Assembly: GCF_902702915.1 (NCBI RefSeq)
Contig: NZ_LR738849.1
Coordinates: forward strand, 2,301,001 to 2,365,000
DNA from: Desulfovibrio sp. 86
GTDB taxonomy: Bacteria; Desulfobacterota; Desulfovibrionia; Desulfovibrionales; Desulfovibrionaceae
Reading direction: 5' to 3'
Length of the DNA stretch: 64,000 bases
The translations under genes were made by a program, and so were the position numbers. Numbering within the stretch: position 1 is the first letter of the stretch; each line of letters begins with the position of its first letter. This document shows, piece after piece, positions 18,099 to 25,748 of this stretch. Under the pieces are notes generated by a model, which saw nothing but the letters and a program-made list of their open reading frames with translations, made no database searches and was not told the DNA's origin.

Positions 18099-19124
18099 AT
18101 GATACATATTGAAAGAATTCTGCAAAATTGCTCAGAAGACCATTTGCTCAAAGTTTTATTTCAGCATAAAAATGACTATCTTTTCTCTTCCTCATTCTTG
18201 TGGCACTTAAATAATACATTAAGCCTGTTGTTGGAAGTTGACCTTAAAGCATATAATGATTTTATTTTTAATAAATTACCAGCTAAGAACCGTGATTCGT
18301 TTGATATCCATTCTTATATTTCTTCATTATGTGAACTTGCAGTGATGTACTCTTTTTTAAATATCGATGGTAAAATAGAATTTTTTATGTATGAGCCGTG
18401 CCTTAGAGATGATAATAAAAAAAATGTTGAATTTTCAATAAAAATAAATTCAATAATCTACAATGTTGAAGTTAAAGCTCCTAACTTAGAGGCACACTAT
18501 AAAACAATTAGCGATAAAATAGATCAATACGGTGTTGTCATAAGGTTAGATTCTCGAGGGATAAAAAGGCCAAATAATGAAAATGAAATTCCATCTCCGA
18601 CAATGCGAGTTAAAGATTTTTTAGTAGATGCAAATCAAAAATTCCCCCAACGGTCTGAGGGGGGTAGCTTTAATATCCTATTCATAGCTTGGGATGAAAA
18701 CACAGATCAACCTTGCATTGCATTGAAAGAACCAAGACATGGATTATTAGTAAAAAATAGTGAATTTAGAGATGTTGATGGTTCAGCATTTATATTTGAA
18801 AATATAGATTTAATTTTCGTCTCAGATTTGTATAAAAATTTTATTGTTCACATCGCAAGTACTAATAAGCCTCTCCTGGGTTTTATAGCTGACGTTCCAT
18901 ATTTTGATAATGCTCTCAAACGTGTCCATCCCTTTGAGGTGAATCCATTTATACTTTCATTTTCAAGAAATCTTGTTGTTAGTGCCAATTGTGATCTGCA
19001 GGATAGGCATGTACAGGATTCTATATATCAATTGCCAATTGCATTCTCTAGTCAGGATGTGTTTATTGTTGATGAAGATTTTGTCACAAAAAATTGTGCT
19101 GGAGTAAAGTTTTCATTTGGCTAG
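18099..19124 (+). CDS. Unrecognised protein with PD-(D/E)XK-like signature
   Basis: A 341-residue, AT-rich, soluble protein with no close family I can name. Residues 79-126 suggest a restriction-nuclease-like core: E79 in a helix (CELAVMYSFLN), a strand FSIKINSIIY, then E124-x-K126 in NVEVKAPN. Later regions contain beta-rich segments (FNILFIAWDEN, IDLIFVSDLY) and no helicase or membrane motifs. GGGAGGAA four bases before the ATG gives a firm start. A hairpin terminator follows, so it is a single-gene unit. The nuclease reading is inference from a short motif; it could equally be an unrelated fold. Confidence 0.7.
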   Translation: MIHIERILQNCSEDHLLKVLFQHKNDYLFSSSFLWHLNNTLSLLLEVDLKAYNDFIFNKLPAKNRDSFDIHSYISSLCELAVMYSFLNIDGKIEFFMYEPCLRDDNKKNVEFSIKINSIIYNVEVKAPNLEAHYKTISDKIDQYGVVIRLDSRGIKRPNNENEIPSPTMRVKDFLVDANQKFPQRSEGGSFNILFIAWDENTDQPCIALKEPRHGLLVKNSEFRDVDGSAFIFENIDLIFVSDLYKNFIVHIASTNKPLLGFIADVPYFDNALKRVHPFEVNPFILSFSRNLVVSANCDLQDRHVQDSIYQLPIAFSSQDVFIVDEDFVTKNCAGVKFSFG

Positions 19125-19149
19125 CCATTTTTCGTCAATTAAGGCCGCA

Positions 19150-19185
19150 AAAAATCCCGGTCCATGTACTGAGTCGGGATTTTTG
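19150..19185 (+). terminator. Rho-independent terminator after the 341-residue gene
   Basis: Stem AAAAATCCCG/CGGGATTTTT with a 15-base loop, ending in a T-run on the plus strand. The A-run on the other side lets it also serve the convergent small genes. Confidence 0.75.
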
Positions 19186-19213
19186 TTTCAAGCCGTCAGG
19201 TGGCAATTGTGGG

Positions 19214-19450
19214 CTATTTTTTGACTCGCTCAAGCTCATTCTGACATTGTTCCATATAGTCGCCCAAGTTCTTAGCAGCGATGGCAATCATGTTCAGCCC
19301 GGCATAAAGGGAATGCTCGGCGGTAGTGTCGTCAGCGTGCAACCCGTGGTCGAGGAAGGCTTCCCGCAAGCCCGACGCCATGAGCTCAATGGATTCAGAG
19401 AGCATGATTGCCCTGCCGTGGTCATGGGTGGTCAGCGGTGCCTTATTCAT
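19214..19450 (-). CDS. Small hypothetical protein, third of an overlapping trio
   Basis: A 78-residue protein starting MNKAPLTTHDHGRAIMLSES; mostly helical, ending ENL-type charged residues (QCQNELERVKK). Its ATG overlaps the end of the previous small gene by 8 bases and GGGGGA lies just upstream. Not recognised. The tight overlaps and island context suggest a plasmid/phage-type accessory operon. Confidence 0.6.
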   Translation of the reverse strand: MNKAPLTTHDHGRAIMLSESIELMASGLREAFLDHGLHADDTTAEHSLYAGLNMIAIAAKNLGDYMEQCQNELERVKK

Positions 19451-19715
19451 GGTTGGTCCCCCATTCACTGTTGCTAATGACCTCTTCGCAGCGGAGTGCA
19501 AGCCACTGGCAATGCTCCATGATAAGAGCCAGCCCTTGGGCGCAATTCGCATCCACCTCAAATAGAACTTCTTGGCCCTCTGACACATTGAAAAGGCCAG
19601 CCATTGCGCTTTGCAGATGGTGCACGTCCCACAGGGCGACGCAGGTAGCGGCACGAGCTTCGCTGTCAGTTGTGGCCTTGTCCAGCAGTTCAGCGGTCTT
19701 AGATAGCTTACTCAT
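19443..19715 (-). CDS. Small hypothetical protein, paralogue of the preceding gene
   Basis: A 90-residue protein starting MSKLSKTAELLDKATT. The segment ALWDVHHLQSAMAGLF, then SEGQEVLFEVDANCAQGLALIMEHCQWL, aligns with LLWEAHEVLACLSDLF and GRDVEIEMSDSGRQGLGRIL-RHCEHL of the gene upstream. The two are therefore tandem paralogues. It overlaps both neighbours by 8 bases. Function unknown. Confidence 0.65.
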   Translation of the reverse strand: MSKLSKTAELLDKATTDSEARAATCVALWDVHHLQSAMAGLFNVSEGQEVLFEVDANCAQGLALIMEHCQWLALRCEEVISNSEWGTNHE

Positions 19716-19965
19716 GTCTGGCCCTCTTTCCGTCGGCGGGCGCAATGCCGATGGCGTCAATAGTGAGATGCTCGCAGTGCCTGAGGATTCGTCCAAGCCC
19801 CTGGCGTCCGCTGTCGCTCATTTCGATTTCAACGTCACGGCCATTGCTGTATTGGAAAAGGTCACTGAGGCAGGCAAGAACTTCGTGGGCTTCCCATAAA
19901 AGGTCGGAGAGTGTCGGCTGTGCCTCCTCAAACTGGTATCCGGTGAGGGCGGGGTTTTTACTCAT
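19708..19965 (-). CDS. Small hypothetical protein, paralogue of the following gene
   Basis: An 85-residue protein starting MSKNPALTGYQFEEAQPT, with a conserved QGLxxIxxHCxxL pattern shared with the next gene. Its ATG overlaps the stop of a gene fragment upstream (ATGAGTAA), showing that the operon once continued through the IS insertion point. Function unknown. Confidence 0.65.
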   Translation of the reverse strand: MSKNPALTGYQFEEAQPTLSDLLWEAHEVLACLSDLFQYSNGRDVEIEMSDSGRQGLGRILRHCEHLTIDAIGIAPADGKRARHE

Positions 19966-20056
19966 GGCTTTCACTCTCCTGCAGGGTTGCGACGGCTTCG
20001 GGGTCACCACCAGCGGCCATAACCGCCAACTGGCAGAGATGAAATGCTTGCTGTTC
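19958..20056 (-). pseudogene. 3' end of a gene cut by an IS element
   Basis: Reading EQQAFHLCQLAVMAAGGDPE, then AVATLQESESHE and TAA, this is the tail of the first gene of the small-protein operon. The frame is severed at 20057 by the left end of the outer IS. Its 5' part is not found immediately beyond the right IS end. Confidence 0.6.
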
Positions 20057-20061
20057 TGACC

Positions 20062-20931
20062 TTACCCCACTGCGTATACCACTCGTAAGTTAGTGGTTCC
20101 CAATGGGTTGCAGGTTATATTCTTTGCGCGAAATTCTTCCGGTGCCAGCCAGCCCAAGGAACTGTGCGGTCGCCGTTGGTTGTAATCCTGCCGCCAGGCT
20201 TCGACTGTTCTGCGGGCATCGTGCAGGGACAGAAACACGTTCTGATTTAAGCATTCATCCCGAAATTTTCCATTAAAGCTTTCAATGTGCCCATTGTCCG
20301 TGGGCTTCCCCGGACGAGTGAACTCTATCTGTATTCCATGCTCAAAAGCCCAAGCGTCCAAGGCCTTACCGCTAAATTCTGGACCGTTATCAACCTTGAT
20401 ACGTTGCGGTAACCTTCCTTGGAGGCGTAGTTTTTCAAGGACGCGCACAACTCGAGCTCCAGGCAACGACATATCCACTTCGAGCGCCGGGATTGAACGA
20501 TCCCACAGATCAGCAATTGTCAAAATCCGGATGCGTCGCCCTCCCATAAGGGAGTCGCTTACAAAACCCATCGCCCATTGTTCATCTGGGCCATCAGGGC
20601 CAGCCTGGACAATACGGGCATGGCTTGGACGCTTCACGCGTTTGCGAGTACGCAACGAAAGGTTTTCTTCCTGGTAAATCCTTTCTGTCCGCTTGTGGTT
20701 CTGCACCAACCCTTCCCGGCGCAATAACGCATGTAGGCGCGGAGAACCGAAACGCCGCCGATCTTCTGCCAGTTCCAGCATCCGCGTCCGTAAAAGAAGA
20801 TCACGGTCTTCAGATGGTGATCGCCTGGCTGAACAGCGGTTAAACTGAATCACTCGGCAAGCCCGCCGCTCTGAGTAGCCATGATCCGCTTGAATGTGCT
20901 GCACGGCTGCCCTATTAGCTGCGGGCTTCAA
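20062..20931 (-). pseudogene. IS3-family transposase OrfB with a mutated catalytic Asp
   Basis: The 289-residue OrfB has the integrase core with KVDNGPEFSGKALDAWA (second Asp) and DNGHIESFNGKFRDECLN (Glu). The usual first catalytic Asp lies in WxMDFVSD; here it is WAMGFVSD, a GAT-to-GGT change, so the enzyme should be inactive. It starts TTG, and OrfA upstream carries A-AAA-AAC, the classic -1 frameshift site for an OrfAB fusion. The reading frame itself is open. Confidence 0.8.
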
Positions 20932-21092
20932 AAGTTTTTTGAGATCACGTCCTTCAGGACGACAATATCAAGTGCCTGCTCGCCTACAAGCCTTTTCAGC
21001 CGTGCGTTTTCTTCCTCTAACTGGCGTAACCGCTTTGCGTCAGAGATGTTCATTCCACCGAACTTGCTTCGCCATTTGTAAAAGGTCGCATC
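20928..21092 (-). pseudogene. 3' part of the outer IS OrfA, severed by the inner IS
   Basis: Reads TFYKWRSKFGGMNISDAKRL, then RQLEEENARLKRLVGEQAL and ends DVISKNF. This is the zipper half of the same OrfA whose helix-turn-helix half lies at 22400-22506. The two pieces join in frame when the inner IS and one GCATC copy are removed. Confidence 0.85.
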
Positions 21093-21150
21093 TGGAGTAG
21101 CCCCCATTTCGACCGGACACCCCTCTAACTAAGGAGGAGGTGCTGGAACT

Positions 21151-21549
21151 ATGTCTGGAACTAGTGCTAAAACAAGTTCAACGGTGGAGATAGTAAACAT
21201 AACGCCCCGTCGCCGTTGGTCTGTCGGCGAGAAAGTTCGCCTGATAGAGGCCAGCATGGCCCCAGGTCAGTCGGTTTCTCTGGTGGCACGAACGTATGGC
21301 GTTGCTCCCAATTTGCTTTACCGCTGGAGAAAGCAGATGAGTGAAGGCGGCAAAACAGCCATTGAAGCCAATGACGAGGTTGTCAGCGTTGCCGAAGTAA
21401 AGGCCCTGAAAAAGCGAATCCGTCAGTTGGAACGCGTCCTTGGCAACAAAACACTGGAAGTGGAAATCCTCAAAGAAGCTGTTCGCATTGGCCGCGAAAA
21501 AAAACTTATCTCGCGGCTGCCCTTGTCCGGCGTGGAGGATTTCCAGTGA
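21151..21549 (+). CDS. IS3-family (IS2-like) transposase OrfA
   Basis: A 132-residue protein with a helix-turn-helix (RRRWSVGEKVRLIEASMAPG, then VSLVARTYGVAPNLLYRWRKQM) and a leucine-zipper region (VKALKKRIRQLERVLGNKTL). An A8 tract at 21497-21504 allows a -1 slip that leads straight into the orfB frame. AAGGAGGAGG upstream sets translation. Confidence 0.93.
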   Translation: MSGTSAKTSSTVEIVNITPRRRWSVGEKVRLIEASMAPGQSVSLVARTYGVAPNLLYRWRKQMSEGGKTAIEANDEVVSVAEVKALKKRIRQLERVLGNKTLEVEILKEAVRIGREKKLISRLPLSGVEDFQ

Positions 21550-22385
21550 AACGGGTCACAGACGCCCTGGCGGTGTCCCGATCCAACACCTATGAACGTA
21601 GCCGCAGCCCACGGCCTCGCCCGGAACGATACAGCAAAGCAGAAGACGCATTCCTTCTACCGCTGATCGTCGAACTTTTGGGCGGACGCCAGACCTACGG
21701 CTATCGGCGTATCCAGCGACTGCTTAATCGGCAACTGGTTGCCGATGGGCGCACTCCGGTCAACCATAAACGTGTGTACAGGATAATGAGGCAAAATAAC
21801 CTGTTGCTGGCACGGTTTACTGGCAGCCAACCTGACAAGGCACACACGGGCAAGGTTTCCACACTACAAAGAAATCAGCGTTGGTGCTCTGACGGGTTTG
21901 AGATTGCCTGCGACAACGGTGAGCGGGTGCGCGTCATTTTTGCCCTGGATACTTGCGACCGAGAAGTTATGGCCTATGCCGCCACCACTGGCGGGTACAG
22001 TGCTGACATGGCGCAAAGCGTCATGCTGGCATGCGTTGAAAAGCGGTTTGGGGATGTCAAAACATTGCAGCCAGTTGAATGGCTCTCCGACAACGGCTCC
22101 TGCTACACGGCAAGAGAAACAGTAACGTTTGCCGCCGCCTTGGGCATCGTCAGCAAGTTTACTCCAGTTCGCAGCCCTCAAAGTAACGGTATGGCTGAAG
22201 CTCTCGTCAAAACATTCAAAAGGGATTACGTCTTCTGCAATGATCGACCGGATGCCGAAACTGTGATGGCGCTACTCCCTTGCTGGTTTGAAGACTATAA
22301 TGAAAATGCCCCGCACAAGGCCCTGCGGATGCTCTCGCCTCGTGAGTTTATCCGTTCATTGCAAATCTTGGAGTGTCCGGTTTAG
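21546..22385 (+). CDS. IS3-family (IS2-like) transposase OrfB
   Basis: A 279-residue DDE integrase-core protein. N-terminal part GGRQTYGYRRIQRLLNRQL, catalytic Asp in RWCSDGFEIACDNGE, Asp in VEWLSDNGSCYTARE and Glu in SNGMAEALVKTFKRDYV. The GTG start overlaps the orfA stop, but the working product is probably the frameshifted OrfAB fusion. Confidence 0.93.
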   Translation: MKRVTDALAVSRSNTYERSRSPRPRPERYSKAEDAFLLPLIVELLGGRQTYGYRRIQRLLNRQLVADGRTPVNHKRVYRIMRQNNLLLARFTGSQPDKAHTGKVSTLQRNQRWCSDGFEIACDNGERVRVIFALDTCDREVMAYAATTGGYSADMAQSVMLACVEKRFGDVKTLQPVEWLSDNGSCYTARETVTFAAALGIVSKFTPVRSPQSNGMAEALVKTFKRDYVFCNDRPDAETVMALLPCWFEDYNENAPHKALRMLSPREFIRSLQILECPV

Positions 22386-22399
22386 CAGGGGCAACTCCA

Positions 22400-22506
22400 G
22401 CATCCGAGATGCCATGCTGACGGCATAGATCAACGACACGAACTCCAGCCTCAGCCTGCCGCAAAATCCCAATAATTTGCTCTTCGGTGAATCTGCTACG
22501 TTTCAT
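22400..22506 (-). pseudogene. 5' part of the outer IS OrfA
   Basis: Starts MKRSRFTEEQIIGILRQAEA, then VDLCRQHGISDA and is cut by the inner IS at 22399. Together with 20928-21092 it made a normal OrfA. Confidence 0.85.
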
Positions 22507-22730
22507 TCTTGTGCTCCTATGTCAGGAACACTAACTTTTCAATGGCATACTTTTAGGGGGGAGGGTCACTCTGTCGAACTTGTCCGAAGCACAAAGAAAA
22601 AGGTCAAGGCCAAGTAAGGCGCATTGGGTGAACTCTTGATTGCGGGCTAGCATCAGGTTCATGCCAAACTCTCAGCGGAGTAGCGCAGGAGTGACGAGAA
22701 ATAGTGGCATAATAGTGGCACAAAACATGT

Positions 22731-22784
22731 AACTAAAAAAACTTGCATCCTCAAAAAAAATGAGTATGCAAGTTTTTTTTAGTT
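22731..22784. terminator. Strong hairpin terminator next to tRNA-Leu
   Basis: AACTAAAAAAACTTGCAT and ATGCAAGTTTTTTTTAGTT form a long stem with A/T-runs on both sides, so it can terminate in either direction. It serves the tRNA-Leu transcript on the minus strand. Confidence 0.8.
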
Positions 22785-22791
22785 ATTTCAG

Positions 22792-22877
22792 TGGTACCCG
22801 GAGCGGGACTTGAACCCGCACAGCCTCGCGGCCCAGGGATTTTAAGTCCCTTGTGTCTACCATTCCACCATCCGGGC
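22792..22877 (-). tRNA. tRNA-Leu (anticodon TAA), CCA encoded
   Basis: Acceptor GCCCGGA/TCCGGGT, D-arm GGTGGAATGGTAGACAC, anticodon stem AGGGA/TCCCT with loop CTTAAAA (TAA), a long variable arm GGGCCGCGAGGCTGT and T-arm GCGGG-TTCAAGT-CCCGC. The discriminator A and CCA are encoded. The AT-rich island lies on its 3' side. Confidence 0.95.
22799..22811 (+). repeat. tRNA-Leu copy of the 13-base att-like repeat
   Basis: Identical to 17821-17833 and in the same direction. It falls in the T-arm and acceptor, a common integrase target. Confidence 0.4.
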
Positions 22878-22955
22878 AGATGTGATCCTGCAAGCGGCTG
22901 CCTGAAAGGCAGCTAATCTTTTCTTAGGGCAGGGCACTGTCGGCCCTGGATTCCG

Positions 22956-23357
22956 CTATCTGGCGGCTCCGCCTGTTTCCCAGGTTTTAAGCCCCTGCGG
23001 CGGCTCGAAGGGAACGGAGCGTTCCTCTTCCTGCCATTGTCCCGTGCGCAGCCAGTATATATGCAGGGAATTGAAGTCCTTGTCCAGACACAACAACCGT
23101 CCCCGCACCCCTTCCGGCAGAAGGGTCGCTGTTTCGAAGGCGATTTTGCGGTATACGTAAAGCTTGTGCGCTTCAAAAACACACTGAAACATGAGCGCGT
23201 CGCCCTGCGGCGTGAAGTCCAGGTGGCTGGCGCCCGCCCGCAGCAGCAGGTTCGTCATTGCGGCAGTAAGAGCTTCTTCCAGTTCCAGCAGATCCTCATA
23301 GGTGAGGTCATCGTCATAGCTGAAGTGGCCAAAAAGTTCGCTGCGGTTTTTGTCCAT
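22956..23357 (-). CDS. Hypothetical protein
   Basis: A 133-residue acidic soluble protein that I do not recognise. It begins MDKNRSELFGHFSYDDDLTY, then EDLLELEEALTAAMTNLLLRAG (helical), then a mixed sheet region FQCVFEAHKLYVYRKIAFE and SLHIYWLRTGQW. No motifs for catalysis or metals. The start is chosen over an ATG six codons upstream because AAGAA precedes it; the evidence is weak. It stands alone between tRNA-Leu and divergent pgpA. Confidence 0.65.
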   Translation of the reverse strand: MDKNRSELFGHFSYDDDLTYEDLLELEEALTAAMTNLLLRAGASHLDFTPQGDALMFQCVFEAHKLYVYRKIAFETATLLPEGVRGRLLCLDKDFNSLHIYWLRTGQWQEEERSVPFEPPQGLKTWETGGAAR

Positions 23358-23650
23358 TTCTTGCCTATACGGCAAAGGGCTTTCTTAGGCAATGCGCGGG
23401 AATACTATCGCTGCCGGCAAGGAGAATACCGATCTCATTGCTCGGTATTCCGCATGGTTCCGTTCTGGTCTTGCGCCTAAAAAATGAGTAGACTGCAAAG
23501 GCATGCCCTGTGCGGCATGTCGTAGCTGCCCCTGGCCGCGCGGCAGTCACGGGCTGTTCGTGCCCGCTCGCGTGCCGCCCCTGCCTGCCATGCCTGGCGG
23601 GAATTTTTGTCGGTCGGTTTGCAACCTGCCCATGCCAGTCTGGAGGACAT

Positions 23651-24121
23651 ATGCGCCTGATGGATCAAATAACCCTGTATTTCTGCCGCCTTGGCGTGGC
23701 AGGTCTGGACCCCAAGGCCCCCGGAACCTGGGGCACGGCCGTGGCCTGCCTGCTGGCCCCGTACATTTTTTTGCCCCTGAATTTCTGGCTGCGGCTGGCC
23801 GTGCTGGTCGTGCTGTTCTTTCTTGGGGCCGTGGCGGCGACCAGGGCGGAAAAGTTGCTGGGGCGCAAAGACCCCGGCGAGGTGGTCATTGACGAACTGG
23901 TGGGCGTATGGCTGGTATTGCTGCCTTTTCCCCATCCCAGCTTTTTTCTGGTGCTGGCGGCCTTTGTGCTTTTTCGCATCTTTGACATCGCCAAGCCCTG
24001 GCCTGTCAAGGCTTCGGAGGACTGGCTGCCCGCAGGCTACGGCGTCATGATAGACGACGTGGTCGCCGGATTGTGGGCCTTGCTGTGTCTGAGCGTGCTG
24101 GCCTGGATGGGGCTTTCGTAA
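23651..24121 (+). CDS. pgpA: Phosphatidylglycerophosphatase A
   Basis: Removes phosphate from phosphatidylglycerophosphate in the inner membrane, making phosphatidylglycerol. The 156 residues show the PgpA motifs LDPKAPGTWGTAVA near residue 19, DPGEVVIDELVGVWLVLL with catalytic acidic residues, and GYGVMIDDVVAGLWALL, with about four membrane segments. GGAGG before the ATG at 23651 sets the start; the 47 codons upstream are excluded. It is convergent with infA. Confidence 0.93.
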   Translation: MRLMDQITLYFCRLGVAGLDPKAPGTWGTAVACLLAPYIFLPLNFWLRLAVLVVLFFLGAVAATRAEKLLGRKDPGEVVIDELVGVWLVLLPFPHPSFFLVLAAFVLFRIFDIAKPWPVKASEDWLPAGYGVMIDDVVAGLWALLCLSVLAWMGLS

Positions 24122-24219
24122 AGCAAAGGCAGCCGACTGGCTGCGAAAGGGAAGAGGGGGCGCGGCCACGGGCGGTTCAGCCACGTCAGGTGGCGGTAGA
24201 AAAGCCGCCGCGCCCGCTG

Positions 24220-24438
24220 CTACTTCATGCGGTAGGTGATGCGTCCGCGTGTGAGGTCGTAGGGCGAAAGCTCGACCTTAACGCGGTCGCCGGGAAGGAT
24301 GCGGATGTAGAATTTGCGCATTTTGCCGGAAATATGGGCCAGCACTTCGTGGCCGTTTTCCAGCTCCACGCGGAACATGGCATTGGGCAGGGCTTCCTGC
24401 ACCACGCCGTCAACTTCTATGGAACCTTCTTTAGCCAT
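24220..24438 (-). CDS. infA: Translation initiation factor IF-1
   Basis: A 72-residue S1-fold protein that fills the ribosomal A site during initiation. [20 protein letters not shown], then [33 protein letters not shown] and YRMK match the family end to end. GGAG lies just before the ATG. It is a single gene. Confidence 0.98.
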   Translation of the reverse strand: MAKEGSIEVDGVVQEALPNAMFRVELENGHEVLAHISGKMRKFYIRILPGDRVKVELSPYDLTRGRITYRMK

Positions 24439-24687
24439 GTGATCTCCGTAAAAAATGTTTGGGATAAACGGCGGTCAGCTTCACAAAAAAGCGGGCAAGT
24501 GTCAACCTGTGCGGTTGCTCACAAACCCGCCGGGCGCGTTTTTGCCCGTTGATGCCCATGCAGCCGTGGATATTCACCGGCCACATGGGCATGAGTAATT
24601 TTTTCTGGCCTGCGTAAATCTTTACAGGGTTTTGCTTTTGAAACATTCCTTGTTTCAACGCATCATTCTGGCGAAAAACGTGGTTTG

Positions 24688-24814
24688 CGCCAAAATCCAC
24701 GCCACTTCGTGGCGGCTGCCGCCTTTGCGTCAGCAGAGCAATTTCAAGCGGCAGCCGTTAGGCGACGAAGAAGCCTTACGGATGGCGCGACAGCATCGCT
24801 AGTGAAATTGCTCT
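24688..24814. repeat. Partial family D arm followed by an AGAGCA-ended module (family C)
   Basis: 24688-24734 repeats the CCACGCCACTTCGTGGCG segment of the family D elements at 61237 and 39056. 24735-24814 is an 80-bp palindrome with ends AGAGCAATTTCA and TGAAATTGCTCT, nearly identical in the opposite direction to 48171-48247. This accounts for most of the gap between infA and lgt. Confidence 0.8.
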
Positions 24815-24854
24815 GGAGGATTTTCAGGCGGTTGTTCCCGATACTACAGGGCGG

Positions 24855-25748
24855 CTACTTTTTGGGCCTGTCTTTTCCGTTTTTGGACGCCTTGCCGTTG
24901 CCGGATTTTGGCCCGGAGTCTCGACCAGACTTTGACCCGTCCGGGCGGTTCAGTTCCACACGAATGTCGGGTTGCATTATGGGGGCCTGGCGGCAAAGCA
25001 GCCACAAGCCCACGGCCATGAGCGGAAGGCAGAGCAATTGCCCCATGGTCAGCCAGCCAAAGGCCAGATAGCCGAGCTGGGCGTCAGGCACGCGCACGAA
25101 TTCCACCGTAAAGCGGAACACGCTGTAGCCAAGGGCGAACAGGCCCGAGACGGCCCCGCGCTTGCGGGGTTTCAGCGCGAATATCCAGACCACGGTAAAG
25201 AGAACCAGGCCTTCCAGAAGGCCTTCGTACAGCTGACTGGGATGCCTGGGATAAGGGCCGCCGCCGGGAAAAACGACGCCCCAAGGGCTGTCCGTGACCT
25301 TGCCCCAGAGTTCGCCGTTGATATAGTTGCCCATACGGCCAAAGAACAGGCCCGGGGACACCAGCGGGGCCACCAGGTCCGAGATGTCCAGAAACGCGCG
25401 GTGGCGGGTGCGCGCAAAGTACCAGAAAGCGCCAAGAACGCCGAGCAGGCCGCCGTGAAAGGACATGCCCCCGTTCCAGATGCGCAGTATCTCCATAGGA
25501 TCGGACACGTAGACGGGCAGGTCGTAGAACAGCACATAGCCCAGGCGGCCGCCCAGAATGATGCCGATCATTACGCAGGTCAGCAGGTCGTCCACATCAG
25601 AAGCGCGCCAACCGGAATTGGGACGGGATGCGCGCCAGCGCCCCAGCCACCAGCCCAGGCCGAAGCCCGCGAGATACATGAGGCCATACCAGCGCAACTG
25701 AAGGTTGCCGAAACTGAGGGCAACGGGGTCGATATGAGGCAGGGTCAT
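24855..25748 (-). CDS. lgt: Prolipoprotein diacylglyceryl transferase
   Basis: Inner-membrane enzyme that attaches diacylglycerol to the lipobox cysteine of prolipoproteins. The 297 residues begin MTLPHIDPVALSFGNLQLRWYGLMYLAGF and contain the signature GRMGNYINGELWGKVTDSPWG near residue 140, HPSQLYEGLLEG and about seven membrane segments. After residue 270 there is an extra Gly/Ser/Lys-rich tail. The ATG overlaps the moaC stop, so moaC and lgt are one transcript. Confidence 0.95.
   Translation of the reverse strand: MTLPHIDPVALSFGNLQLRWYGLMYLAGFGLGWWLGRWRASRPNSGWRASDVDDLLTCVMIGIILGGRLGYVLFYDLPVYVSDPMEILRIWNGGMSFHGGLLGVLGAFWYFARTRHRAFLDISDLVAPLVSPGLFFGRMGNYINGELWGKVTDSPWGVVFPGGGPYPRHPSQLYEGLLEGLVLFTVVWIFALKPRKRGAVSGLFALGYSVFRFTVEFVRVPDAQLGYLAFGWLTMGQLLCLPLMAVGLWLLCRQAPIMQPDIRVELNRPDGSKSGRDSGPKSGNGKASKNGKDRPKK

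Larger units (their letters stand above)
21093..22399 (+). mobile_element. Intact IS2-group IS3-family element (1307 bp)
   Basis: Terminal inverted repeats TGGAGTAGCCCC and TGGAGTTGCCCC and a perfect 5-bp target duplication GCATC (21088-21092 and 22400-22404) define it exactly. It holds orfA and orfB with a -1 frameshift signal. All three catalytic acidic residues are present, so it is probably recent and active. Confidence 0.93.
20057..22568 (-). mobile_element. IS3-family element (about 1.2 kb) interrupted by a second IS
   Basis: The ends TGACCTTACCCC and TGACCCTCCCCC form imperfect inverted repeats, with a further shared block AAGTTAGTG inside. Removing the inner element and its 5-bp duplication leaves 1200 bp, a normal IS3-family size. 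OrfA is split in two by the inner element. No target duplication is visible at the outer ends, so one flank may have been rearranged. Confidence 0.85.
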
